Source of the DNA: Candidatus Stahliibacteriota bacterium
GTDB taxonomy: Bacteria; Hydrothermota; Tepidihabitantia; B3-TA06
Direction of reading: 5' to 3'
NCBI GenBank assembly: GCA_030592225.1
Contig: JAUVJT010000003.1
Location: 1 to 27,434 of the forward strand
DNA length: 27,434 nt
Part shown: positions 15,620 to 21,758 of the stretch, piece by piece
Layout: every line of letters begins with the position of its first letter
How positions within the stretch are numbered: position 1 is the first letter of the stretch
The notes under the pieces: model-generated
What the model saw: only the letters and a program-made list of their open reading frames with translations
What the model was told of the DNA's origin: nothing
Database searches by the model: none
Translations under genes and position numbers: made by a program

Positions 15620-16067
15620 AAGAGAAACCATACTGGTAGCATTCCTTGTCGTCATCTGTCCTCTTATCCTTATAGCACAAAGCGAAAGTGAAACGATTGA
15701 CTCCCCTTTATATTGGGAGCAACAAGGACTCGAGGATGGAAAAAGTAGTCTGGCATTGAAAACCGTTGCCGCAGGAGCAGGAGGCTGTTTACTTAGCGGG
15801 GTCGGCGGTTTAATTGCCATCCCTACAGCTCTAACTGGTGGAGCAGGTGGCTCCCTTGGTTGTTTAGGGGGCTGGGGGTTAGGTAGCCTTGCTCAACAAG
15901 AACCCTCCCCTCCTCTTAGTGCAAGCCTTGTATGCCAAGATGCATATATGCGAGGCTACAAAAAAGGCAAATCTCGATCCAACACTACATCTTTACTTGT
16001 AGGAGCAGGAACTACTGTTATCGCAATCGTGGCTACGGCTTTTGTTTGGACAGCCGCGTATTATTAA
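15615..16067 (+). CDS. Exported or membrane glycine-rich protein of unknown function
   Basis: This 150-residue protein has an N-terminal signal or anchor (MKRETILVAFLVVICPLILIAQ, about residues 1-22). A glycine-zipper-like stretch lies at about 50-95 (AAGAGGCLLSGVGG, LTGGAGGSLGCLGG) and could insert in a membrane. Near the C-terminus is a second hydrophobic helix (about 126-148). A short YMRGYKKGKSRS basic segment precedes it. No family is recognised. The start is fixed by GAGGAGG 6 nt upstream within the repeated leader. Sharing that leader with the preceding lipoprotein gene suggests they arose by local duplication of the 5' region or are co-regulated. Base composition is again AT-richer than the flanks. 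Confidence 0.65.
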   Translation: MKRETILVAFLVVICPLILIAQSESETIDSPLYWEQQGLEDGKSSLALKTVAAGAGGCLLSGVGGLIAIPTALTGGAGGSLGCLGGWGLGSLAQQEPSPPLSASLVCQDAYMRGYKKGKSRSNTTSLLVGAGTTVIAIVATAFVWTAAYY

Positions 16068-16078
16068 TACCCGTGCAG

Positions 16079-16101
16079 GACACGGCGCAGCGTGCCCTAC
16101 T
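16079..16101. repeat. Copy of a GGACACGGC-type dispersed repeat
   Basis: GGACACGGCGCAGCGTGCCC followed by TAC resembles 21724-21747, GGGACACGGCACAGCATGCC, differing mainly by G/A transitions. It fills the gap between convergent genes. Confidence 0.5.
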
Positions 16102-16121
16102 GTATTCAGGTCAGACGGTTA

Positions 16122-16442
16122 CTATAGCTTCTCCAACCTCACCGCAGTACCGTAGGCAAGCAGCTCGGCCGCACCCTGCATAACCGATGAGGTCATGAAC
16201 CGGATTCCGATGATAGCGTCAGCTTCCAACTCCTTGCCGCGCTCCACCATGCGGTCGAGCGACTGCTCGCGCGACTCGGCCAGCAGCTTGGTGTAGTCGG
16301 AAATCTCGCCGCCGACGATGTTCTTAAAACCCGCGAGTATATCCCTGCCCATGTGTCGGGCACGCACCGTGTTGCCTTTAACTATACCCAGGGTTTCTTT
16401 AATTCGATAGCCAGGGACATCGTTCGTGGTTGAAATAATCAT
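16122..16442 (-). CDS. YbjQ/UPF0145 family protein
   Basis: This 106-residue protein is typical of the UPF0145/YbjQ family. It begins MIISTTNDVPGYRIKETLGI and contains GNTVRARHMGRDILAGFKNIVGG in two halves around R27, then LEADAIIGIRFMTSSVMQG and AYGTAV at the end. Members assemble as small beta-rich pentamers of undefined function, often beside membrane or stress genes. ATG 16442 overlaps the stop of the anti-sigma gene by 4 nt, so it is the third gene of the second sigma operon and is presumably induced with it. Confidence 0.92.
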   Translation of the reverse strand: MIISTTNDVPGYRIKETLGIVKGNTVRARHMGRDILAGFKNIVGGEISDYTKLLAESREQSLDRMVERGKELEADAIIGIRFMTSSVMQGAAELLAYGTAVRLEKL

Positions 16443-16888
16443 AACTTTACCTCTTTACTGTACTTATCGTATTTTCTAACGAACAACCTTTCTTTTAAGA
16501 CGCTCACCAGCAGGATGACGAATCCGCCCAGCACCGCGCACACCCCGACCTTCAGGATGATGGACACGGTGGAATTGATGACGAACTCGCGAATGAGCAT
16601 GAACCCGCCGAACCCAAGCAGCAGGATGGCGCCCAGGGAAAGCAGTATCCAGCCTGTCCCCCGCTCCAACCGGTTGTAAAACGCGTGCCAGTATGCGGTT
16701 CTTGCGTCCTCACTCAAATCCTTCAACTTGACGGTAGACATAAGCTCCTCCAGGTTTTTGAACTCTCCAAACTCGCGCCGGCACTCATCGCAGGAACGGA
16801 CGTACGCTTCAAACTCTGCACGCTCGGCGTCAGATGCCACCCCGTCAACCACCCGCAGCAGAAGATGCTTATAATGCTCGTGCCTCAT
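16439..16888 (-). CDS. Zinc-finger-like anti-sigma factor, two membrane helices
   Basis: This 149-residue protein is the likely partner of the sigma factor encoded upstream. The N-terminal anti-sigma helix bundle has Y29-x3-C33-x2-C36 (EAYVRSCDECRREF). The position that is His in the canonical ZAS H-x3-C-x2-C motif is Tyr, so zinc binding may be altered or lost. Two membrane helices follow (about 79-99 and 108-130) with a short basic tail. The segment AYWHAFYNRLERG (65-77) parallels HYWHSFSDRITR of the other anti-sigma in the window, suggesting common ancestry. Translation start ATG 16888 overlaps the sigma stop, and the stop overlaps the YbjQ gene. Confidence 0.88.
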   Translation of the reverse strand: MRHEHYKHLLLRVVDGVASDAERAEFEAYVRSCDECRREFGEFKNLEELMSTVKLKDLSEDARTAYWHAFYNRLERGTGWILLSLGAILLLGFGGFMLIREFVINSTVSIILKVGVCAVLGGFVILLVSVLKERLFVRKYDKYSKEVKL

Positions 16889-17421
16889 CTGGACTCCTTT
16901 AGCATGTAATCCTTGAGGCGCTTGCGCGCGTAGTAGAGCCGCGACATCACCGTGCCCATGGGGATACCCAGCTCGTCTGCGATCTCGGCATAAGTAAGCT
17001 GCTCGAAGTAAAACTTGCCGATTATCTCGCGATCCTGGGCTGAAAGTTCGGCCAGCGCCTTGTTGAGAGCGATTTTTGTTGACACGTCGACTCCTTTTGA
17101 CGGCGCGGCTATCTGGAAGTCTTCGATATTATAGGCCTGCTTGCGCTTGCGGCTCTTGTAAAAATTGTAGCACAGGTTTCGCAGTATGCGGGCAAACCAG
17201 GGAAAGAACGGTCGGGAGACGTCGAATCGCCTGAGGTTGCGGTAGGCGCGGATGAACGCATCCTGGGACAAATCCATTGCGTCCTGCTCCGAACCGAGGA
17301 TATAAAGCGCCATTCTGTAAGCCCTTTCCGTGTATCTTGCCACGATTACTGCAAAGGCCTCTTTGTCTCCTGCAATCGTGAGGGATACAGCCTCTGCGTC
17401 GCCAGTGTTCATATCTACCAT
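16885..17421 (-). CDS. ECF sigma factor, second of two in the window
   Basis: This 178-residue ECF sigma factor has region 2 around EQDAMDLSQDAFIRAYRNL, followed by FFPWFARILRNLCYNFYKSRKRK. Region 4 contains YAEIADELGIPMGTVMSRLYYARKRL. It resembles the sigma factor at 13114-13701 in both core motifs, including GTVMSRL. ATG 17421 is 6 nt after a -10 box and would be leaderless. An internal ATG at 17412 is possible but has no ribosome site either. The downstream genes (anti-sigma, YbjQ) are coupled by ATGA overlaps. Confidence 0.93.
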   Translation of the reverse strand: MVDMNTGDAEAVSLTIAGDKEAFAVIVARYTERAYRMALYILGSEQDAMDLSQDAFIRAYRNLRRFDVSRPFFPWFARILRNLCYNFYKSRKRKQAYNIEDFQIAAPSKGVDVSTKIALNKALAELSAQDREIIGKFYFEQLTYAEIADELGIPMGTVMSRLYYARKRLKDYMLKESR

Positions 17422-17427
17422 TACTAC

Positions 17428-17455
17428 ATTATCTTCAGGGATTTTATTCAGTCAA
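17428..17455 (-). promoter_or_regulatory. Promoter of second sigma operon, leaderless type
   Basis: On the minus strand, TTGACT (17455-17450), a 16-nt spacer and GATAAT (17433-17428) lead to ATG 17421 after 6 nt. It looks like a housekeeping promoter, not an ECF one. Confidence 0.65.
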
Positions 17456-17489
17456 CCCGTAACCTTGAGGGGCATTTCCATAATCATTT

Positions 17490-17503
17490 GGAGCTTACGC
17501 TCC
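17490..17503. repeat. Small GGAGC/GCTCC hairpin
   Basis: GGAGC at 17490-17494 and GCTCC at 17499-17503 flank a TTAC loop. It lies upstream of the second sigma promoter, at the edge of the repeat-rich spacer 17456-18015, which has no convincing gene before 18016. Confidence 0.4.
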
Positions 17504-17540
17504 GGGAATCTAAGGAGATAACACCTCATAAGAACACTTC

Positions 17541-17671
17541 GTCATTGCGAGGAGACGCCAGGTCTCCGAAGCAATCTCATTGCAGCAATCCTTAAAACCT
17601 GGCAGTATCGAGAACCAACGTGATTGTATGATAAAGAGATTGCTTCGCTCCCTTCGGTCGCTCGCAATGAC
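17541..17671. repeat. 131-bp composite palindromic element
   Basis: The ends GTCATTGCGAG (17541-17551) and CTCGCAATGAC (17661-17671) are perfect inverted repeats. A second inner pair, GAAGCAATCTC (17568-17578) and GAGATTGCTTC (17636-17646), is also perfect. GGAGAC/GTCTCC (17551-17567) forms a small hairpin in the left arm. The element has no ORF. A degenerate half copy appears at 21486-21515. Confidence 0.8.
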
Positions 17672-17750
17672 AATAGGGCTAACTTGATTCCCGATACCCG
17701 ACTGGGACACGCTAAGGTCGACTCCTGCTGACCCTCACCCTCCCCTAACC

Positions 17751-17767
17751 CCTCCCATCGAGGGAGG
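17751..17767. repeat. CCTCCC/GGGAGG hairpin in a C/T-rich tract
   Basis: CCTCCC (17751-17756), loop ATCGA, GGGAGG (17762-17767). The preceding CCCTCACCCTCCCCTAACCC tract resembles a repeat seen widely in bacterial spacers. No poly-T follows. Confidence 0.4.
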
Positions 17768-17820
17768 AGAATTTGATACCTATCTCTCTACCTAGGAGGG
17801 TGTCCGAGAATATCGAATAA

Positions 17821-17935
17821 ACCGCAGATTACACAGATTTCATCGATTAAGGAAAAAACTCGATTTTCTCAAACTACACATATACCTTACCTTGGCTGGT
17901 TGATTTCCGCTCTGTGCCCTCTGTGGTCTCTGTGG
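17821..17935. repeat. CACAGATT and CTCTGTGG short dispersed repeats
   Basis: A copy of the ACC-G/A-CAGATTACACAGATT repeat occurs at 17821-17841. A CTCTGTGCCCTCTGTGGTCT tract occurs at 17910-17929, extending to about 17935. The first also occurs at the mazG 3' end (4083-4103). Both are non-coding. Confidence 0.45.
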
Positions 17936-17962
17936 TTGTTTTCAGACAGCCTCCTGGTATTC

Positions 17963-17990
17963 TTGACAAATCAGAAAGCCTGAATAACCT
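17963..17990 (+). promoter_or_regulatory. Possible promoter of the small ORF and P-type ATPase
   Basis: TTGACA at 17963-17968 is perfect. With the 16-nt spacer typical of this window, the -10 would be TAACCT (17985-17990), a poor match that keeps only the TA and final T. Confidence 0.4.
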
Positions 17991-18015
17991 TAGGCAATGA
18001 GGACTCCACAACGAC

Positions 18016-18204
18016 ATGATAGATACGGCCAACGTGCTGAGTCGTAAAAAATTGACCACTCAGATACCGGATATAACCGATGCCAGACACGTATTCGTCT
18101 GTGTTGGCGCTCATCACCTCCCGGTATTTGACGATCTTGACGAACTCTTTGAAACCATCCACGAGATACACGTCATAACCCAGGAGGAGACATCCAAACA
18201 ATAG
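18016..18204 (+). CDS. Small protein of unknown function upstream of the P-type ATPase
   Basis: This 62-residue ORF encodes MIDTANVLSRKKL, then a compact acidic/histidine part HVFVCVGAHHLPVFDDLDEL and FETIHEIHVITQEE. It has no membrane segment. Codon choice looks like that of the surrounding genes. Its stop TAG overlaps the putative AUA start of the ATPase as ATAG, which suggests translational coupling. A GAGGA lies about 12 nt before ATG 18016, longer than usual. Family unknown; the several His, Asp and Glu residues could bind metal but this is speculation. A longer ORF on the opposite strand (17971-18360) looks like a shadow. Confidence 0.5.
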   Translation: MIDTANVLSRKKLTTQIPDITDARHVFVCVGAHHLPVFDDLDELFETIHEIHVITQEETSKQ

Positions 18205-20813
18205 TTCCCAACTCCACTGACTGGACCCGTCAAACCCCCAAGCAGATAGAGACGACCCTGCAAACCGACCTGGCTTCAGGGCTTGCGCTAAAAGAGGCGC
18301 AGAACCGGCTTCGCCAGTACGGCCCAAACCGCTGGGTAAAGGACAAGAAGCCGAATCCATTTCTGATGTTTATCTCCCAGTTCGCGGACCCGATAGTTCT
18401 CATCCTGGTGGCGGCGCTGCTCGTATCGGGTTTGATTCTGGGCGAATGGCTGGACGCTGCGGCAATCGGCGTGATTCTTGTACTGAACTCGGTACTGGGA
18501 TTCATCCAGGAGTACCGGGCTGACAGAACCCTGGCCGCCTTAAAAAAACTGGCCAGTCCGCGCTGTCAGGTAATGAGGGAAGGAAAGATTGAAGAGATTA
18601 ATACCGAGGAGCTGGTGCCGGGCGACGTGGTGCTGCTGGCCGCAGGAGACAAGATTCCGGCAGACGGACGATTGATTGACGCCAGGCATATCCTGATTGA
18701 CGAATCAAGCCTCACCGGCGAATCGGTCCCGGTGGATAAACAGGTAACCGCCCTTGATCACCAGACCCGGCTGCTGGGAGAAAAACGCAACATGGCCTTT
18801 TTGGGAACCAGCGTAGTCAAGGGACGAGGCGCTCTGGTGGTAACCTCAACCGGCTTGGTAACCGAGATGGGCAAAATTGCCTCCTCACTCGCGGTCAAGA
18901 AAGATGAAACCCCTTTGCAGAAAGACCTGCGCAAACTCAGCAATCGGATATTGTTTATCGTGCTGGGCACCTGCACAGTGGTCTTTCTGGTGGAGCTGTT
19001 CAAGCAGGGCGCCGATTCAAGCTGGCTTACTCCCCTGCTGGTGGCCATAAGCCTTGCCGTGGCCGCCATACCCGAAGGCCTGCCCGCGGCGGTGACCATA
19101 TCGCTGGCTCTGGGAGTAAGACGCATGGCCGAGCGCCGCGCTATTGTTAGACGCCTGCATGCGGTGGAAACCCTGGGATCAACCAGCTTTATCTGTACTG
19201 ATAAGACAGGTACTTTGACCGAGAACCGGATGACTGTCCAGCAAATAATCCCGTTTGGTTCTACCGTGGAGAAAAGCTTACTCCAGGCAATGCTCTTATG
19301 CAACGACACCCGGCACTCCGGCAAGGAACTGCTGGGCGATCCCACAGAGACCGCGCTGGTGCGCTTTGCTGAGGAACAGGGACCGGGGCTGGATGAAATG
19401 CGCAAGGCCTATCCCAGGGTGGACGAGCTGGCGTTCGACTCCGATCGCAAGATGATGAGCACCCTGCACCGCGCTGATGAAGGTTTCGTATCCATGACCA
19501 AGGGCGCGCCCGAGATGGTTATAGAACGGTGCGCCAACCTTGATGAAAGGCAGCGCAAAGATTGGCACGAGCGCTGCGAGAAACTATCCAACCAGGGATA
19601 TAGACTGCTGGGGTTCGCCCAAAAGCGCGTTTCGGCAATGACTGCTAACGAAAGGCTCGAGCAGGATATGGAGTTCCTGGGTTTGGCCGCGGAAAGCGAT
19701 CCGCCAAGGGCCGAGGTGCCGGCAGCGCTGGCTGAATGCATCAACGCAGGCATCAAAGTGGCCATGATTACCGGCGATCACATGGCAACGGCAAAGGCCA
19801 TAGCAAAACGCATCGGACTGGAAGGCGAAGTAATCTCAGGTGACGAACTGGCGGAAATGAGCGACGATGAGCTTTTCGACCGCGCCAGAAACATAGCGAT
19901 TTACGCCCGGGTCTCCCCTCTGCAGAAGGTAAAAATACTGGAGGCGCTCAAGTACCACAACCACGTGGTGGCCATGACCGGCGACGGCGTAAACGACGCC
20001 CCTGCGTTGAAACGAGCCGACATCGGTATTGCCATGGGCATCACCGGTACGGACGTGGCAGTGGAAGCCTCGGAGATGGTGCTGACCGACGACAACTTTA
20101 CCACCATCGTCTCCGCGGTCAAGGAAGGCCGGCTGATTTTTGCCAACATCAAGAAATTCGTGCACTTCCTGCTTTCCTGCAACGTGAGTGAGGTATTTAC
20201 CGTACTCCTGGCATCGGTTATGGGCATGCCCTTCCCTCTGTTTCCCATCCAGATATTGTGGGTGAATCTCGTTACCGACGGCCTGCCCGCCCTTGCCTTA
20301 GGTTCGGACAAAGCCAACATGGATTTAATGCGCTCCCCGCCGCGCAAACAAGGCGAGGGGATAATAACCCAGATGAGCCTGATCAGCATAATCCTGCAAG
20401 GCCTGCTTTTGACCGTGGGCGTGCTGGGAGCCTACGCCGCATCGCTTTATCTCCTGCCACGCTGGTTTGCCGGCTGGCTCCCCCAACTGCCTGCTGATCA
20501 GGTAACTCTCTACACCCAGAGCGTAGCCCGAACCATAGCCTTCTGTACCCTGGTATTCAGCCAATTGCTGCACGCCTTCAACTTCAGGGTGGGGCGCAGC
20601 TTCCTGTTCTCGCGTCAGACTCTGCGCAACCTGTTCCTTAACGGCGCGTTCCTGCTCTCGTTTGCACTCCAGGCCGCAGTAATCTACTTTGCGCCGGTCG
20701 CAGGCATCTTTAAGACCGTGCCCCTGGGCTGGATGCACCTGGTAGTTGTGGCCGTGGCCTCGTTTATTCCGGTAATCGGCATCAACCTGCTGCGCCGCCG
20801 CGTTATCAACTAG
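18201..20813 (+). CDS. Ca2+-type P-type ATPase (type IIA), apparent AUA start
   Basis: This cation pump is 870 residues if started at ATA 18201. Landmarks are TGES (172-175, dephosphorylation), PEGLP in M4 (291-295), DKTGTLT with phosphorylated D334, KGAPE in the nucleotide domain, and TGDGVNDAP (593-601). M5 has SCNVSEVF and M6 has WVNLVTDGLPA. These keep the Asn/Glu and Asn-Thr-Asp ligands of both Ca2+ sites of SERCA, so Ca2+ export is likely. The N-terminal domain (DWTRQTPKQIETTL, ALKEAQNRLRQYGPNRW) is complete only if translation begins upstream of ATG 18366. That frame has no ATG, GTG or TTG between the stop at 18150 and 18366. AGGAGGAG (18182-18189) lies 11 nt before ATA 18201 and 2 nt before ATC 18192. 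The stop overlaps nth by 1 nt. Confidence 0.9.
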   Translation: MVPNSTDWTRQTPKQIETTLQTDLASGLALKEAQNRLRQYGPNRWVKDKKPNPFLMFISQFADPIVLILVAALLVSGLILGEWLDAAAIGVILVLNSVLGFIQEYRADRTLAALKKLASPRCQVMREGKIEEINTEELVPGDVVLLAAGDKIPADGRLIDARHILIDESSLTGESVPVDKQVTALDHQTRLLGEKRNMAFLGTSVVKGRGALVVTSTGLVTEMGKIASSLAVKKDETPLQKDLRKLSNRILFIVLGTCTVVFLVELFKQGADSSWLTPLLVAISLAVAAIPEGLPAAVTISLALGVRRMAERRAIVRRLHAVETLGSTSFICTDKTGTLTENRMTVQQIIPFGSTVEKSLLQAMLLCNDTRHSGKELLGDPTETALVRFAEEQGPGLDEMRKAYPRVDELAFDSDRKMMSTLHRADEGFVSMTKGAPEMVIERCANLDERQRKDWHERCEKLSNQGYRLLGFAQKRVSAMTANERLEQDMEFLGLAAESDPPRAEVPAALAECINAGIKVAMITGDHMATAKAIAKRIGLEGEVISGDELAEMSDDELFDRARNIAIYARVSPLQKVKILEALKYHNHVVAMTGDGVNDAPALKRADIGIAMGITGTDVAVEASEMVLTDDNFTTIVSAVKEGRLIFANIKKFVHFLLSCNVSEVFTVLLASVMGMPFPLFPIQILWVNLVTDGLPALALGSDKANMDLMRSPPRKQGEGIITQMSLISIILQGLLLTVGVLGAYAASLYLLPRWFAGWLPQLPADQVTLYTQSVARTIAFCTLVFSQLLHAFNFRVGRSFLFSRQTLRNLFLNGAFLLSFALQAAVIYFAPVAGIFKTVPLGWMHLVVVAVASFIPVIGINLLRRRVIN

Positions 20814-21466
20814 TGAACCCTGAGGAAATCCCCAGGACTATGACAATCCTGCGCAGGATTGCAGGTAAGTACGCCGAACCGCTGGCAGAACGGGAGAGGA
20901 AGCATGGTGATGCGTTCAAAGTCCTGGTTGGAGTGCTTATGTCGGCAAGGACAAAAGATGATACCACCGGCCCTGCCGTGGACAGACTGTTTGCTGAGGC
21001 GTCGAGCGCACAAGACTTAGCCCGGTTAAGTGAAAAGCGAATTGAGAAGTTGATCTTCCCGGTGGGCTTCTACCATACGAAAGCGAGACATTTGCAGACG
21101 ATGGCGAGGATGCTGATTGATGAGTTCGACGGCAAGACTCCGCAGACAATGGAGGAGTTGCTGAGACTGCCCGGGATAGGACGCAAATCGGCCAATTTGA
21201 TTCTGGGGGTGGCGTTCGGCAAACCGTCAATATGTGTTGACACCCACGTACACCGCATCACCAACCGCTGGGGGTACGTTCAGACAAAGAATCCACTCCA
21301 GACTGAAATGGCGCTCCGAAAGAAACTGCCTGAGAGGTATTGGATCGAGATTAACCGGCTGCTGGTAATCTACGGACAGAATGTATGCACGCCCATATCT
21401 CCTCACTGTTCTATATGTGGGATAGAGATGTACTGCGACAAGGTTGGGCTAAGCAGAACGAGGTAG
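20813..21466 (+). CDS. nth: Endonuclease III, Fe-S DNA glycosylase/AP lyase
   Basis: This 217-residue enzyme excises oxidised pyrimidines and cleaves abasic sites in base-excision repair. The helix-hairpin-helix is LPGIGRKSANL with catalytic K125. D143 in VDTHVHR is the second catalytic residue. The four cysteines C192, C199, C202 and C208 have the exact C-x6-C-x2-C-x5-C spacing for the 4Fe-4S cluster. The intercalating loop region reads MSARTKDDTT instead of LSAQTTD, a moderate divergence. GTG 20813 shares its first base with the last base of the ATPase stop (TAGTG), implying coupled translation. Confidence 0.95.
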   Translation: MNPEEIPRTMTILRRIAGKYAEPLAERERKHGDAFKVLVGVLMSARTKDDTTGPAVDRLFAEASSAQDLARLSEKRIEKLIFPVGFYHTKARHLQTMARMLIDEFDGKTPQTMEELLRLPGIGRKSANLILGVAFGKPSICVDTHVHRITNRWGYVQTKNPLQTEMALRKKLPERYWIEINRLLVIYGQNVCTPISPHCSICGIEMYCDKVGLSRTR

Positions 21467-21485
21467 ATTCCATCTACCCTTTTAT

Positions 21486-21515
21486 GTCATTACGAGAAGC
21501 TCTTGTGAGGAAGCA
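21486..21515. repeat. Degenerate half copy of the GTCATTGCGAG element
   Basis: GTCATTACGAGAAGCTC followed by GTGAGGAAGCAA matches the left arm pattern of the element at 17541-17578 with several changes. It directly precedes the nested palindrome at 21519. Confidence 0.5.
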
Positions 21516-21518
21516 AGC

Positions 21519-21585
21519 GTGTAGCACAGGTTCTCCAACCTGTGCGCCGGCGGTTCGGCACAGACTGAGAGTCTGTGCTACACAC
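21519..21585. repeat. 67-bp nested palindrome with two perfect hairpins
   Basis: Hairpin 1 is GCACAGGTT (21524-21532), loop CTCC, AACCTGTGC (21537-21545). Hairpin 2 is GCACAGACT (21558-21566), loop GAG, AGTCTGTGC (21570-21578). The outer arms GTGTAGCACAG and CTGTGCTACAC also pair, so the whole can fold as a cruciform or as one long stem. A 12-nt GCCGGCGGTTCG spacer separates the hairpins. It lies in the 292-bp spacer between the converging nth and tyrS genes. No ORF there is convincing. Confidence 0.85.
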
Positions 21586-21722
21586 ATCGTTCTCGTATCT
21601 ATACGTGTTCGCTGTCTCTTCAATCATGCCGATTCCTCTCGTCTTCGCATCATCCATTATGTGAAAGTAGGGATAATTAGCGTAAACGCCGCTGTACGCT
21701 GACTCTTCCGATCTTGATATCT

Positions 21723-21753
21723 GGGGACACGGCACAGCATGCCCCTACAATTT
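21723..21753. repeat. Second copy of the GGACACGGC-type repeat
   Basis: GGGGACACGGCACAGCATGC followed by CCCTACAATTT. It resembles 16079-16101, and its CCCCTACAATTT end matches, in reverse complement, AAATTGTAGGGG near 4163-4174. Confidence 0.5.
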
Positions 21754-21758
21754 AATTT

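Noticed and set aside
17971..18360. 129-codon minus-strand ORF over the small ORF and ATPase N-terminus
   Set aside because: It overlaps the conserved N-terminal domain of the ATPase in antisense and has no ribosome site or motif.
18758..19405. 215-codon ORF on the minus strand
   Set aside because: It lies opposite the phosphorylation and M4 regions of the P-type ATPase; composition is Ser/Arg/Thr-rich with no motif.
21519..21585. Considered as a CRISPR fragment or a rho-independent terminator
   Set aside because: There is no regular repeat-spacer series, and no run of T follows either hairpin.
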